From NCBI RefSeq assembly GCF_030463565.1, contig NC_134648.1, forward strand, positions 10,891,806-10,955,805: a stretch of DNA of 64,000 bases, read 5' to 3'. This stretch comes from Pelecanus crispus (taxonomy: Eukaryota > Chordata > Aves > Pelecaniformes > Pelecanidae). Each line of letters starts with the position of its first letter. Position 1 is the stretch's first letter. Below are positions 21,693 to 34,864 of the stretch, one piece after another. The translations under genes were made by a program, and so were the position numbers. The notes beneath the pieces were generated by a model, which worked only from the letters and a program-made list of their open reading frames with translations, had not been told where the DNA came from and ran no database searches.

Positions 21693-24600
21693 TTCATAGT
21701 TTGGTAAGCCTGCCTGAGAAAGCATAATTTGACACTGACAGTGGGGCTGTGGCTAAGCAGGAAAGAGAAAGCTTGGCCATCATGACTTCACCTAGTAAGG
21801 AGAACCTGTCACCTTGGCTCTTTCCTGTGCAGCAGCATCACTGTTTCTGCCAGCTTCTGTTCACTGCAGAAGGTGTAATATTTTTATATCTGCTTTCATT
21901 CTCAAGTTAATGTCTTGTTCCTGCCTACCTTATTCCTGTCTCTTATTCTGTTGCTGTTATGTTATAAAGAGTGATTTGATTAGTCAAGATGATTTCTTTC
22001 ATACTGCTGCTATGAGCCAGTGGCGATAAAATAGTTAAAAGCAGCACCAAAAATAGCAGTGCACAGGTATAGGTTTGCTAGAATGATTTGATAGTAATTA
22101 CTGTATCTGTCCTCCTGTGGTGTAGTGTTACAAGTGAGACCCGGCACTGTGAATAAAAACTGCACTTTCTTCCTTTGACGTATTTTTCTTCCTTCTTTTC
22201 TGTTTTTCTTGGGAGCTGGAAACCAGAACAGACCTTAATAGCAACAGAGCCAGCAACACCTTCAGCCACCTCAACTTTTTTTCCTTCCCAAATGGTGGGG
22301 GGAAGCAATTTTTCACCTTCAGGAACATCTAAAATTCAATCTCAGGATTCACTTCTCATGCTAAAGGCTCTGTGTACCAAGAGAAGAAGGAACAGAAATT
22401 TTTTCAGTGGTTTGGCTGTTTTACCTCTTTTTTTTCTGTTACCCCTCTTACAAGGAAGATTTCCAGTGGTAGTTGTTGCCATGGTACTAAGCAGCATGAG
22501 GTGTCTACTCCAATCTTAATACTATGTTTATGGTTGTATCGTGAAAAATTATCTCTTCTGACAAGTCAGGCTTGTTTACGCAGAATTAATACAGCACCAC
22601 TTCTCTTACTCCAAAGCGGAGAAAGGCTCTTCAGGTCATTCCCCATGTGTCAAGGCAAGTGTGAGCTTCAGCAGTGCTGGGAAAGCCTTAGAATTAGCTC
22701 TGTCCTTCCACTGTCTTGTTAGCTGTTCAAATGAACAACCGCTTCACGCCCTGCTGAGCAGCTGATTGGCCTTGGAGGGAAGAAGCATCTGAAGCCATAT
22801 TAATGTTTCATTCAAAATCATGAGAGCCAGGGAGGAGGGGAGGGGAATTAGGGAATTCAAACCCCCAAATCAGTACTGCCTTTTATTTCACCAGGCCCTT
22901 CTCTCTTGAGCAGCATCCCTAATTGTTTCCCACACTGGATTTCCTCTCAGGACAGCTTTGCTGACTTTGTGAGATACTTTTGCCAAGGGTAAATTTAACA
23001 GTATACAGAGATGAGTTCAGCCCTCTCCCCTTCACTTTTCTCTCGCCATTCTCCCTTTCTTCTCCCCAGCCCTGTTAACAGTATTTAGTATGATGTACGC
23101 TGTATATGAGATGGGGGAGTAAAGAAGCTGTGCAGTCCCTCCATTCTCTGCTATTTTCCCTTCTTCTATCATCACTGCTGCATCCAGACCTAGTATGTTT
23201 ACCATGTAAAAATCCCTTTTCATTTTCTCAGTAAGCAAAACAGATCAGAAAGCTGTAAAATTAGTGCCCTAAAATGCTATCTCAAAGATGTATGAGCAAA
23301 CTAGATGTGATAAACAAATCAGTAAAGGAGTATAGTGGAATGCATGACAGCAAGAACAGGCAGCTGCATCTGGGAAATACACAAGTCCATGGACTCCAAC
23401 AGTATAAAACATCCAAAGCTGTAAAAGAGGAGCAATTCTTACTTTTCGGTAGCAGCCCCAGCAGTTTGAAACATGGTTGGCAGCCATTCCAATGTATTTA
23501 TTGCAATCATAACATCATTGATGTTAAAAGAAACATCACCTCAAAGTGGGTATTCACATAAGATCTTGGATTCATTGTAAATAGTATAGCATGTGCCAGG
23601 GTTATTAAATCTGGAAATGTTGCTAATAAATAAAAATTGTTTTCTTCAGACAGAAGTAGAAAAACTGTTAGAGAAGTGTTGCATAAATAGCCCTTGATTA
23701 ACAAGGAAGGACCCCTTTTACAATGATTCAAGCAGTACTGTCCCCAGTCAATGACAACAGATAGGTGCTAAGTCCTTAAGTACTTCTGAGATAAATATTA
23801 GTGTTGTTGCGTTTAAAACCCCCAGTGTTGCTTATTCTTTTACCTATTAGATAGTCTTTGGAAAAGAGGAGGAAAAAACCGCAAGCTTTTACAGAGTATT
23901 TCCTGACTCAGCAATTGAATGAAAGGAATGATGCTGACACGCTTGGTTCAAGATAATGGAAGGACTTAGCCTTAGCTGAGGAGGACTATGACCATACAAA
24001 AAGGCATAGGAGATATCTGGCTGTAAATCCTGCAAATCACATACAAACATGTGTGATTCAGGGACGTTGTTTAGAGACAGCAGTATGGTTTAGTTGGCTG
24101 GAATAGATTAATAGTTGGGGACTGTGAAAACCAAGGCTCTTTTCTTAACTGTGCCAGTGACTTAGGGTGTCATCTTGGAGAAATCTTAGTGCTGCTTTTC
24201 CCCTGCCCTTTCAGTTGCCTTTTCAGTACTGATACGCAGTTAAAATTCCAGCTAATCCCCTGTCTGTAATCAGCGGAGAAAGCAGGGCATGTCTCAAGTG
24301 TGATGTCAGTAAAGCACTGAGCAGAAAACTGCCTAAAAAGCAGCCAAGAGAAAACATTAGGCCCAGGGACTTATGTGGAAAGTAGTCTTCCTGAATATGG
24401 CATTCTCTGTTTTCATAGTGAACAGGCAACAAAAGCCTGTGCTTTGTCAGGGCCTCCCAGCACTTTACCCTTATAAATAATAAACAGAATATATTTTCCT
24501 CTTGTGTAGGCTAGTAAGTAGAAATGCGCCTCTGTTACCAGCAAGGAAGCCATAATTGAGAGGCAGAGATTTGATGGAATACACATTCAAATGGGAATAA

Positions 24601-25020
24601 ATAAAAGCATAAGGAGGATTTCAAAACCTCTATTTCTGTGCTGGGCTTAATCTGAACATTTAGCTATGGAATTTATTCATGATATCTGTTTACAAGCTTG
24701 GATTTATGTTTTTAGACCTAAATCCCACCCCACGCTCTAGCCTGCATCTGACTGTGCAACAGTACTAACAAAGTAACTTAGTTATCTTTTGCATATCCCA
24801 GCATTTTGCTGTTTACTGCCCCTTTTTCAGCATAAGAGCTTCAAACATTTACTTTGATGGCCTGAGTTGGATTGCAAATATGCATCTCGGCATGATACTG
24901 TTTGAGACTGAAACTGAAAGGACTACTGTAAAGGTAATCCTGTTCACATTATTGTAGGAGAAATGCACGATACAAAGTATGTTTCTTGGAGGGAGAAGCT
25001 TTTTAACGTGCCCTCATTCC

Positions 25021-25050
25021 CCAGTTCCCACCCCCCCCACCCACCCCCTG
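25021..25050 (+). repeat. C-rich tract
   Basis: A CCCACCCCCCCCACCCACCCC-like run lies in intron 1. On the opposite strand it has several G tracts and could form a G-quadruplex. Confidence 0.6.
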
Positions 25051-25323
25051 CTTGGGATTAGGGATTAAGCAGTGTATTTTTACTGATTCAATTTACTTCT
25101 TGTTATTAAGGATATATATTTGTTTATTAATTTCAGCTGTATACCTCAACATGCATGTTTTGCTCATGTTTAAGAAACTTATAAAATGAATCACCCACCC
25201 CTTTCATGGAAGTCCTCTAGAGAAATCGTTTAACAGTGAGGTAACTGTACTCAGCAACCCACTAACAGCCCAACTTTCACAAGTCTGGAAGTTTGGAACA
25301 TGCAGCTCTTTGAAGTGCATAGT

Positions 25324-25370
25324 CCTTTTCCCTTCTTCTTCCTTTCCCCCTTCCCTTTTTCTTCCTTTTT
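25324..25370 (+). repeat. 47-nt pure polypyrimidine tract
   Basis: An uninterrupted C/T stretch is dominated by CTT and CCTT units. Long homopyrimidine:homopurine DNA can adopt triplex (H-DNA) structure. As a sense-strand intronic pyrimidine tract it could also bind PTB-type proteins. A downstream AG (GACAG) makes it resemble a splice acceptor, but no supported exon follows. Confidence 0.7.
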
Positions 25371-27317
25371 GACAGTTTTTTTCTTAAGTGAATGTAATCT
25401 TATCTTTACAAGTGAAATGTTTTCTGTTTCCTTAACATTCACATTTTAGTCATGCAAAAAATGGTCCTTTTTCCTACATTCATCTGAGTTTCTATCATTT
25501 TGGGGAAAAACTTAATCCTTCTGTCAGTCAAATTTCAAAAGCTGCTAAACCAGAGCCACTAAATCTGACCTCATGACTTTTGTAGTACTACTTTCACTCA
25601 AAATAATCTTGGAGAGTAAAATTTGCAAAGAAACATACATGAGTGAAACTACTCATACCCCACTGAAACTGAGTAGGAATTTGATATATAAGGTTTCATG
25701 TATGTTTTAAAATCCAAGCGTTAAAGTTTGTGGTTGCATAAGTTAAGAAATGACTGCTTCTGTTCAAAATACTTATGCCAGTGTTATAGTGATCCATTTT
25801 GAATGGTCTCATCTCATTTATTGCATTTTGTCTTACTTGAGTAATACATGTATGCTATAACAAGAAGTTAAGAAATTCTTCCTCAAAAATACAAGAATTT
25901 GATCAATTTTTCCCCTCAATGCTATGCACTTTCAGCAAAAGTTAGAAATTTACAGTGTGAAAGGTAATCTTCGCTAACATAGTGAGGCAAATATAGGTTA
26001 AGTGTCAACCCCAGGGTGGGAATAGTGTTAATTTAAAGGAAATAGGATCACAGATACTTCCTGAGAGAAGGATGTATACAAGCACCTGATTCTAAAAAGA
26101 TTTAAAATAATGTTCATGTAAAATAGTTTTATGTATATTTTTTCATCATATAGTCAAACAGAAGTGTGTGTGTGGTTTTTTTTTCAATCTCGTTTTCTTT
26201 ATTTCTGTTTGGGGGCCATGCGAGGCCACGATAAGTAGTGGAAATTGGTGGGTGCCTTATCTACCTAAGGATGTTGGATGACAAAGAAAAAAGTACCAAG
26301 TATTCAAAAAAAAAAAATCCTAAATCATTCAGCTGAAGTAGCTGAAAAATCAGCAAATCCCACCAGCACATTCCAGTTAGCAAGAAAAGTGGGTTGTAGC
26401 TGTCTCTGGGGAGCTGAGAAGAAACCCACTTTACTATTTTTAGTTGTATTTTTTTTCTGGGCAAGAATAAAAAATGTAGAGGCCAGAAAATGGCAAAACA
26501 GTGGCTAGAAATTTACCATCAGTTTACTCTGTTATGTATGTTTGTTTTTGCCTTAGAAGTAGTAGAATTCTTGGAGTTCTTCAAAACCCAGGGAATTCCC
26601 CAGATCTGAGAGCAATCCAGCTGAGGAATTCTTGGGGAAGGAGAGAAGACATGGAAGCCATGGGTCAGAGTTTCCACACTGTTTTCTTAAGTATCCCAGT
26701 GCTGTGGTGTTACGGTTTCTGGGACCAAGGGGCTAGTGCCAACTTTTTCTTATTTATACTTTCTGTAATTCTGAGAGGGAGGTAAGGAGAGCAGTTGTTC
26801 TCCCTGTGGAACAGGCCTGAGGAAGAGCAGCTGGGAGTCTGCGAGAAGAACGTTGCAAAGTTCATGGTCCTTTCTGTATGTCCCATTTGTTTATGTACAC
26901 CCACCTAGAGGGGCTATCATATAACATGGAGGGTATATCAGTGATTATAATTGAACTAGTCTTAAAAAAACTATGCCATATACCATGATTATAATTTGTC
27001 TGGTAAGGTTGTTTATCCTCTTTTTCTTATTTATTGCTTGAGTGAACCTAATACATTTGAAACCGTGTTTTAGAAGAAGAAAGATACTGTGTAACTGGTG
27101 GTATTTCACTGCAGCATAACCCCTGAAGGGATTTGTAATCCCGTGGTACTAACATCATCTAATAGTGAGCCAAATTGAGTAATAAGCTCAGTGCTATGAA
27201 CACAGCTTCATATTCAGCCTCATTCTGTTTTAGTTAGCATTGCCTAGTAATTAATTATTATTCTGTATTTATGCTATCAATGACATCCAGAGGCTGGCCT
27301 AAACATGCTTGAGCCGC

Positions 27318-27337
27318 TGGCAGCAGCAGCAGCAGTA
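27318..27337 (+). repeat. Short (CAG)n run
   Basis: About five or six GCA/CAG units lie directly upstream of a short TATATA stretch in intron 1. No coding frame is supported around it. Confidence 0.7.
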
Positions 27338-30300
27338 TATATACATGTGGATATTTTGTTCTCTATAAATGTGTGCTGTAGACTGTCTCTTAAAAGATTT
27401 CTTAGTAAGTCTTCCCTGTAGCTAAACACAACAAGACAGTACATGCTGGACATCAGTCAAAGACGCACAGTGACACATAGCTTACTAATTACTATTAATG
27501 TTTACAGGATTTGGAATGTCCTAATTGATTTTGGCACTGAAACTGCAGTCTGTTAAATTGCTTGTCACCTTTGTTGCATCCGAGGTCTTATTGAGAATCA
27601 CATATGCAATTAACTGTAATTGCTATACTGTATTTATTCTAAAGTGCACAATACATTACTATTTTGTTGTTTGGATCTCAAAATTGGGGAGTTCATTGCT
27701 TACAACAATAAAATTCAAAATAAGGGGATCTTTGTGGTGAGGGAATTTTTTTTTTCAGAGTAGAAAAATACGAAGATTTGAACATAGTTCATGTTCCAAA
27801 CTCATAGACTAATTTCTGTGATGGTATGGCTTATACCATATGGCTTATACTCATACTCAATTTCACTAACTTCAGGAAGAGTAACTTGTGCATAAAGACA
27901 CGACAGGTAAATCTACATTACCAGCTTGTGTGGCACAATGAGAGGAGTTTGATTTGCTGCACACCATTCTGGTTATAGGACCGAATGTCCCCGTTGTGCT
28001 GCTACCAGCAGTGAAACTTGTGCCAGCTGAAGGCACACATCAGGCAAGCCTAGAGCACTGATTGCAGGAGGACACTGTGTCCACGTTGCCGAACTCTGGA
28101 GTCTAGCTTCAACCTTGGTTCCACCAGGAAGAAAACTACTTCAAACACACCCACCAGTGGTGTGTCTCACTCAAGTGCGTACTGCCAGGCTCCAAGTATA
28201 GATACAAGGCAAAGCTGCAGAAAAAAGAATCCTTCCCCCTCTGTTCTCCAATGCTAAATCACTAATGTGGACACATCCTATGTTATTTAGGAAGACTCCG
28301 GCTAATGATGCTGAAACAAATTGTTATGCCATCTATAAGACAGGGCAATTGTTTTCTGCATATGGAACTGTACAGTAATTCTTGGAAGGACTATATTTCC
28401 TCCGCATAGTCTAGGTTACAGGGTGGAAGAAGCACTGAATTGCTCACATCAATTCATCTGCCAGTTTAGCCTGGCAATATTTTCTATTTAAACAGCCAAA
28501 GCTCCAGAATTAACATGGACTGTCTAGAAACCTCAAAAGAAAGACCTTTGCCAAGAAGCTGTCTAGGACAGCAAAAAGTGAAGCCCTTCCTACAGATAAA
28601 GGACAGGAATCTGCAAAATTTACCTTCACGGGAATGGAGACCTACATTGTCTCCTGATATCACCCAGGGTTTGGATGTTGGAGCACAGGTTTGGTTTTCA
28701 AGTTTAGACTGACAGTGCCAGCGCCTTTCATTTCATAGTGGATTGGTCAAGGAACAGCTAATCATAAGTTTCCTTGCATCCTTTTTAAAGCAGAGGATAC
28801 TTTTTAGTTCCTCGTATTAAGAAACTAGCTGTTCTAATTTTTCTGGAGAAAATTATTTCAGGAGATAAGATACAGATCTAGCTAAATTAACTAACTTAAA
28901 GAAAATGCAAATCCAGTAGAATGAGAGTATAGATTCTACTTGCTGCAAGCACAAAATCTCTCCAAGAGTCTGGATATGACAAATAATTACAGTAATTGTA
29001 CATCTGAAATACTAGAAATATCTTCTATCAGAATGTAGGATGAAAACAGAGACTATTTGATTTGAATTTGTTTTACCTGCTGCGAGTAGAAAGACAAGCC
29101 TAAACATCATGGACTGATTTCCAGCACATTCAAACTATTTTATACCTTACTTTTAATCCAGTTAATTATTTTGCTAGTCTCCATTCAATTAATTTTCAGA
29201 TTAAAGTTCTTACATAATGTGTAAAATCATGTTTTGATAATAAAAGATTATAAAAGAAATACTGCAGAGTTTGCTTTAGAAGAAGGCATAGCAAGATTGA
29301 AATCTGCAGAATTCCAAGTTAAAAGAGGCTATTAACTTTGATAGCAATTACATGTCCATGTATATACCACAAGAAGATGAAATATAGTACATGGGGTATG
29401 GAAGACTAGTATGAATCTTTACTGGAGTAGTCATTTAGGATTGTACATAAATACCATTGCTTGGATTTTCTGCTTAGATCTTCCAGCATTTTTACATTTA
29501 TTGAAACCTATGTTTCATTTTTTTATTACAGATGTTGATTGTAATTGCTTTTTGTGGTATTTCAGGCTTCCTGGGATCTACTCTGAAAAAAAAAAATTCT
29601 TTTGTTTTACAACCTAAGAATTGATACTCAGCAGTCCCTTTCTGCTGCAGAGTATGGTGACATGGCTTTTCAGTTGTCTGTACCACCTTCTGTAAAAATC
29701 TGTTCGTTGTGTCAGGTGGTACTTTACGTGTGGTGGCAATATGCCTGTTGTCTCATAGAAAGCAGGTGCATTTGGAGAGATGACAGCTTTCTCGGAACTC
29801 AATTATTTAATTGACTCATTTATACCTAGTTTATTTGAAAAAGCCATACCATCTGTTTAGTGGTCAAAATCCTGCTTGTGTGCTAAGCAATGATTATTAA
29901 AATCTCTGCATCCCTTTCTATTTAGTTGCATGCTGTTTCACTAGAAGCAACTGGAAAGTTGCTAGACTCAAAATTAGAAGTGGGAAGATCCAGGTTTTAA
30001 CTTTTAACTTTTCAACTGATTTATGTAATTTCACCTTGAGCAATTGTACTGCATCTTGGTTTCTGTTGCCCATTTGTGAAAAGACATTTAAATAACTTTT
30101 ACATTTATAGGAGGGAAAAAGCTACTTAATGATAAACAGTTTAATCGTTGTGATAATTTAACAGCTTTGTTCTACAAGCTGCTTGATAATGTGGATAGAA
30201 AAACACCATAAACAATTCTTGAAATATCCATTAGGGTTTCTAAACACATTTGTTGCACTGTTTACATTCCATTAACGTTTGTCAGATTCAGATTTACTCC

Positions 30301-30489
30301 CAATGGTTTTAACTGTATAGGTCCAGACACTCAGAGTGAATACATACGAAATTTTAATTAATAATCCTTGATTTTTTAAAAAATAATTTACTCATCCTAC
30401 CAGCAATGGCAACATTACTAATTAGTTAAATAAGGAGAAAAGGCTGTCATTTATGTTTCATAGATATATAGCAGAGGTCACTAAGCTGT

Positions 30490-30509
30490 TAAATAAAAAA
30501 AAAAAAAAA
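30490..30509 (+). repeat. A-rich run beside the LTR
   Basis: A mostly-A stretch ends 11 bases before the 5' target-site copy of the solo LTR at 30525. It is pre-insertion sequence and could have been a favoured target. Confidence 0.6.
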
Positions 30510-30524
30510 TCTGAAAAAAGATAG

Positions 30525-31108
30525 TGTATTGGGTCTGGCTGAGATGGAGTTAATCCTCCCCCTAGCAGCCCTCATAGTGCTGTGCTTTGTATTGGTAGCT
30601 AGGAAGGTGTTGATAACACACCAGTGCTTTGGCTACTGCTGAGCAGTGCTCGCACAGCATCAAGGCTGTCTCTCCAACATTTCCCCCCATCACGAGTAGG
30701 CTGGGGGGGCAAGAGCTTGGGAGGGGACATAGCCAGGACAGCTGACCCAAACTGACCAAAAGGATATTCCCTACCATATGACATTGGCTCAGCAATAAAA
30801 GCTAAGAGAAAGGAGGAGGAAGGGGGGGCATTTGTTATTTACATTTGTCTTCTGGAGCAACCGCTACACATACCAAAGCCCTGCTTCCCAGGATGTGGCT
30901 GGACATCGCCTGGTGATGGGGAGTAGAGAATAAAATCTTTGTTTTCTTTTTTGTTTCCACGTGCAGCTTTTGCTTTTTTATTAAACTGCATTTGTCTTGA
31001 TCCAGGAGGGTTTTTTTCCATCTCATTTTTTCCCCACCTGTCCTGCTGAGGAGGGGAGTGAGAGTGGCTTGGTGGCACCTGGCATCCAGCCAAGGTTAAC
31101 CCACCACA
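30525..31108 (+). mobile_element. Solo LTR of an endogenous retrovirus (584 bp) with 5-bp target duplication
   Basis: The element begins TGTATTGGG and ends CCCACCACA, so the termini are TG...CA with imperfect inverted repeats (7 of 9). GATAG occurs immediately before (30520-30524) and immediately after (31109-31113), as expected for a 5-bp target-site duplication. An AATAAA at 30929-30934 followed by a T-rich stretch is a plausible polyadenylation signal. Another AATAAAAG at 30794 may be a TATA-like or second poly-A element. The 5' end resembles a widespread avian LTR type from memory, but the family name is not certain. No gag, pol or env sequence is present, so this is a recombined solo LTR in sense orientation to SYT9. 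Confidence 0.85.
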
Positions 31109-31510
31109 GATAGCTTGCAAATTTCTCTTAAAAATCTTTTAAATTACATCTTTCTCTTAAAAATCTGGATTTGTATTTCTTTTCCCATTTGTGTGATATT
31201 TGAAATTACTGGAGGAAAATATTTATTTTTAATGGACCTTCTTGTCATCATCCAGGAGGGTGGGAGGCATACTGTTAGTTGATGGACAGTAATGATGAAT
31301 AATACATTGTGCATCAGAGAGGTAGTCTGAAGACATTGACAAGAAAGGTGTCAGACAACCCCTTATTTTAATCACTCCTTGAATAGTTACACTCCTGGGC
31401 ATACACTAAGCCTGTATCTAGCTTCTAGTAAAAATCAGGCTATCCTAGGTGCACAGAGGATTTCTTTTTGTAATTCTGAGGTCACTGTGATGTCATCCGA
31501 TGACTTTTGC

Positions 31511-31662
31511 ATAGAATCATAGAATAGAATCATTTAGGTTGGAAAAGATCCTTAAGGTGATCGAGTCCAACCATTAACCTAACACTGCCAAGTTCACCAC
31601 TAAACCGTGTCCCTAAGCACCACGTCTACACATCTTTTAAATACCTCCAGGAATGGTGACTC
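31511..31662 (-). mobile_element. CR1 LINE 3'-end fragment
   Basis: It starts with the diagnostic terminal octamer-type repeats (atagaatc units; reverse complement of the CR1 3' end), followed by the usual CR1 3'-UTR text through aggaatggtgactc. It is severely 5'-truncated (about 150 bp) and antisense to SYT9, about 400 bp downstream of the solo LTR. Confidence 0.93.
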
Positions 31663-33268
31663 AGTACCTGTATGATCAAGGAGGGAAGCTTGCATTTGGC
31701 AATGCTTTCTCACACAACTCATCACAACTCAGTCAAAATGCAGCAAGGTTCCTACAGTAAACTGTGGCTCCAGCCTTACAGATCTGAGAGTTGTCCACCT
31801 CAATATCTATTTTAGTCATCAGAACTTGGTAATTTTTTAAAATACCAAAGTCCTAGAGGCAACATAATTTATTAAGCTTATGTCTGTGGTCACTTTCTAT
31901 GAATTTAATATATACTTAAGAATCTTAGCTTTCCACCCACACTGATATATCTTAGACTTGGGATATGCACGTGTGAGAGTGTGTGTATCAGAGGGGCGGG
32001 ATGGAGTGAGGGAGAAGAACAGAAAGCACAGGAGAAACCTTTGAACACACACAACAGTGTAAATCGGTACGGAGCCATCTGCCTGAGTCTGCAGCGTATG
32101 AAAAATGGAGTGTATGAACTGCTCCTGTTCATTAGCACTGAGGGAAGTAGATCAAAAATCTTTGGGACACTTTTAAAATATTAACTGTTAATCTTTTAAT
32201 TGCTGAACTTTTTTAGATGCATTGAAGTAACACACTTCTTCACAGTGTTTGATACTGGTAAATAGGGTTCAACAGGCAGTTGCTATAGATGACTTCTTGT
32301 ATAAAATCTAAGAGCTTCTGATCCTTTCACTGACCTTAGTCTCTGGTGCTTACAAGCGGATGTTTCCTTATTTGTGCAAAAAGGCTCACAGTGTTTCTTA
32401 AATATGTAAAATAAAAAGACTTCCTGCTTTTCATAGGTGCAAAATGCACCATGAGGCCCCTTGCAACTTTTGGAACCTCCAGACAAATGCAAAGCTAATG
32501 TATTCAGTTAAGTTCCTATCAGCCTTAAAACCCTGAAATGTTGAAGTGTTAGTATCTTGACCTCTATGTCAAGATGAATGAAAAACAAATTAACTTCTGA
32601 CTCAGTAGGCCTTTCTGAAGGCTTGTGTGTGTTAGAAAATGTCCCTGGTTTTACATATAGGTGTAAGGGCAAAAATAAGCTGTTTTCCATAAAAGCTGAA
32701 ACATCTTAATCTCAGCAGTTACCAGAATTTCTAGCCTTTATGAACTAGTTATTGATACTGTTCTTTGGCATTTATATATTATAATCCGTTTGCATTTGTA
32801 TTCCTAAAAAATACAGCTATGGGTATTGTTGACAGGAAGGTATAAGAGCGATTGGAAAATTTAGAAGTTAACAGCACATAGGGTTATATCAAGCTTTCAT
32901 CTTTGTCCCTTGTTCCCCATTTTTCTCCTTCTAAAGATTTGTTTTCCCTGTGAATCCAACAGGTTCTCAGAAACTCCTGACCTTTCACAGTAACTGGTTT
33001 GTTGAGTGTGCCCCTTTGATCTTGTGGTAGGGCCAGGCTTCTCCAGGTATAACTCTGCCCAATTTTACTCAAGGAATTTAAGGACTCATTAATACATTAA
33101 TCTTCAGCAGTCACTGACAACAGTTAACATCACATCTGTGACTCAGACTGACATCTAGATTTTGGAGAGTAGTAATCCCATGGTTACTTCACTGATCAGA
33201 TAGTAAATGGATGCTAAAATGCACTGTTCTGATTTATTGTTTTGTTGATTTTTTCTTTTTTTAATCTA

Positions 33269-33607
33269 TTATAGCTCAATAAAAGTGCTTAGATCAGCAG
33301 CTGTAGAGAGTAAAGCCCTGAATTTATCCATACAGTCAACTAGCTTGCTATTCAGTGAGAAAGCAACATATTTGAACACCTCCTGCATGATACATGATAT
33401 GGAGTAAGAATACTGACAAACCTGAGAAGGTTGGGCAAGAAGATCATTACCATCCTTCTCAATATCAAAACTTAAATGCATTAATTTCTGTAACCCAGTG
33501 TGCAGTTTGGGTACACTCACTGGAACAACAGGATTAGACTCCACTGCTTTCTTCTTGGCAACAAATATTGATAAGGGCGGGTCCATTAATCTGGAATGGG
33601 TGGGCAT
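33269..33607 (-). other. Unassigned 112-codon open frame in intron 1
   Basis: A minus-strand frame encodes a mixed helical-looking peptide (for example a segment VFKYVAFSLNSKLVDCMDKFRALL) with fairly balanced composition, unlike the low-complexity frames around it. It has an ATG, and an AG precedes it, but there is no good pyrimidine tract. I do not recognise a family. It may be an exon remnant, a transposon or pseudogene piece, or chance. Confidence 0.12.
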
Positions 33608-34843
33608 CTGTCACTACTACATGGTGTTTAATATTTGCTTTGTTGGTCATGATTACAGTGTATCAGCTTTTCTCTCCATAGAACTAGTTAAACACAGGAA
33701 GAAAAACCCCTCAAGCTTTCCAGTTTAAATTTTACATTCACAACTAAGTACAATATGTGTGTAGTTCATAAGAAGACTTCGAAGAGTTGTTGCTACTAGT
33801 TCTTTTTACAGATTCCTTTTAATATAAGGAATGTCTTGCATGAGGTTACAGTTACACCCAGGAAAGCAGAAATCCAGATATGTTCAATTCTTACGCAAAG
33901 CATACATTATTTAGTATATGCTTTGCAAAAATAAGCAAGTTAAAGTTCTCCTTTGTATTTGCATTTGCCAAAATTAGGAAGGCTTCCAAGAGCATCTCAG
34001 CTTTAAAATAATTACTTCCTAGGAATGAAAAAGCAGAAGAGCAGTCTGAATGATAATTTTTTAATCAAACCTGTTTCTCAATTCTGTTCTTTAGCCGTTA
34101 ATGTTTTTAAGCTATTTCACTTTAGATTTCTCTTGATTTTCTGCTCTGAGTTTCTCTGTTTTCATATCTGTTCTACAATTTTCTCTTAGACAGTATTTTA
34201 GACAGATGGGATTTCCAGAACTACCCACTACTAACAGTCTGTAGAAGCCTTGAACTTATTTCTTTTGCTTTCTGGAGGTGAAGAGGAGTGTGGATGGGGA
34301 AGAAGTATATTCCGTATATTTTTTTTAATAGTAAATTCATAGCAAACTTGATCTGATTGTAAATTACTCATTCATTGTCTTTCCTTGTAGTAAGCATCCC
34401 CATCAGTAAGACTTCCATCACACCCCAACACATACGGATCAGGGCAAAAAGCTTCATTTTATAAAAGGGAACCTAAGTTCACAAAGAACAACAGATACAT
34501 AATACATTTACCATGGCTCATTTTCTGAAATACTTTTTTAAAAAAAAAGTCACTGTGAGCATTACAGTGCATCTGGCTCTTCATCTGAGAAGGATAAATG
34601 CTTTCAAAGCTGTCTTTATTTCCCTTTATGCCAACCTCCCTCCTAAAAGAATAATCAGGCTATTTAATTGGTTTAAGATGCTAGTGGTTTGTGATAGTTT
34701 ACTTTTCAGAAAAAATAATGTATAATAAGTCCAGGACAATCTATTAATATGAAGAAGTCCCAACCAGAGCAGTTTGAGAATATTGTAAACTATCTTTCCA
34801 GTCTAGATATTATATAGGGGTGAGAGTGCAGTCATTCAGGGGG

Positions 34844-34864
34844 AAAAAAAAAAAAAAAAAAAAA
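34844..34864 (+). repeat. Poly-A run of 21
   Basis: Twenty-one consecutive A follow GGGG. The preceding sequence is not a retroposon I recognise. Confidence 0.85.

Noticed and set aside
21658..21700. Poly-T run read as the poly-A tail of a minus-strand processed pseudogene
   Set aside because: Sequence beside the tail shows no gene I recognise, and no target duplication was seen.
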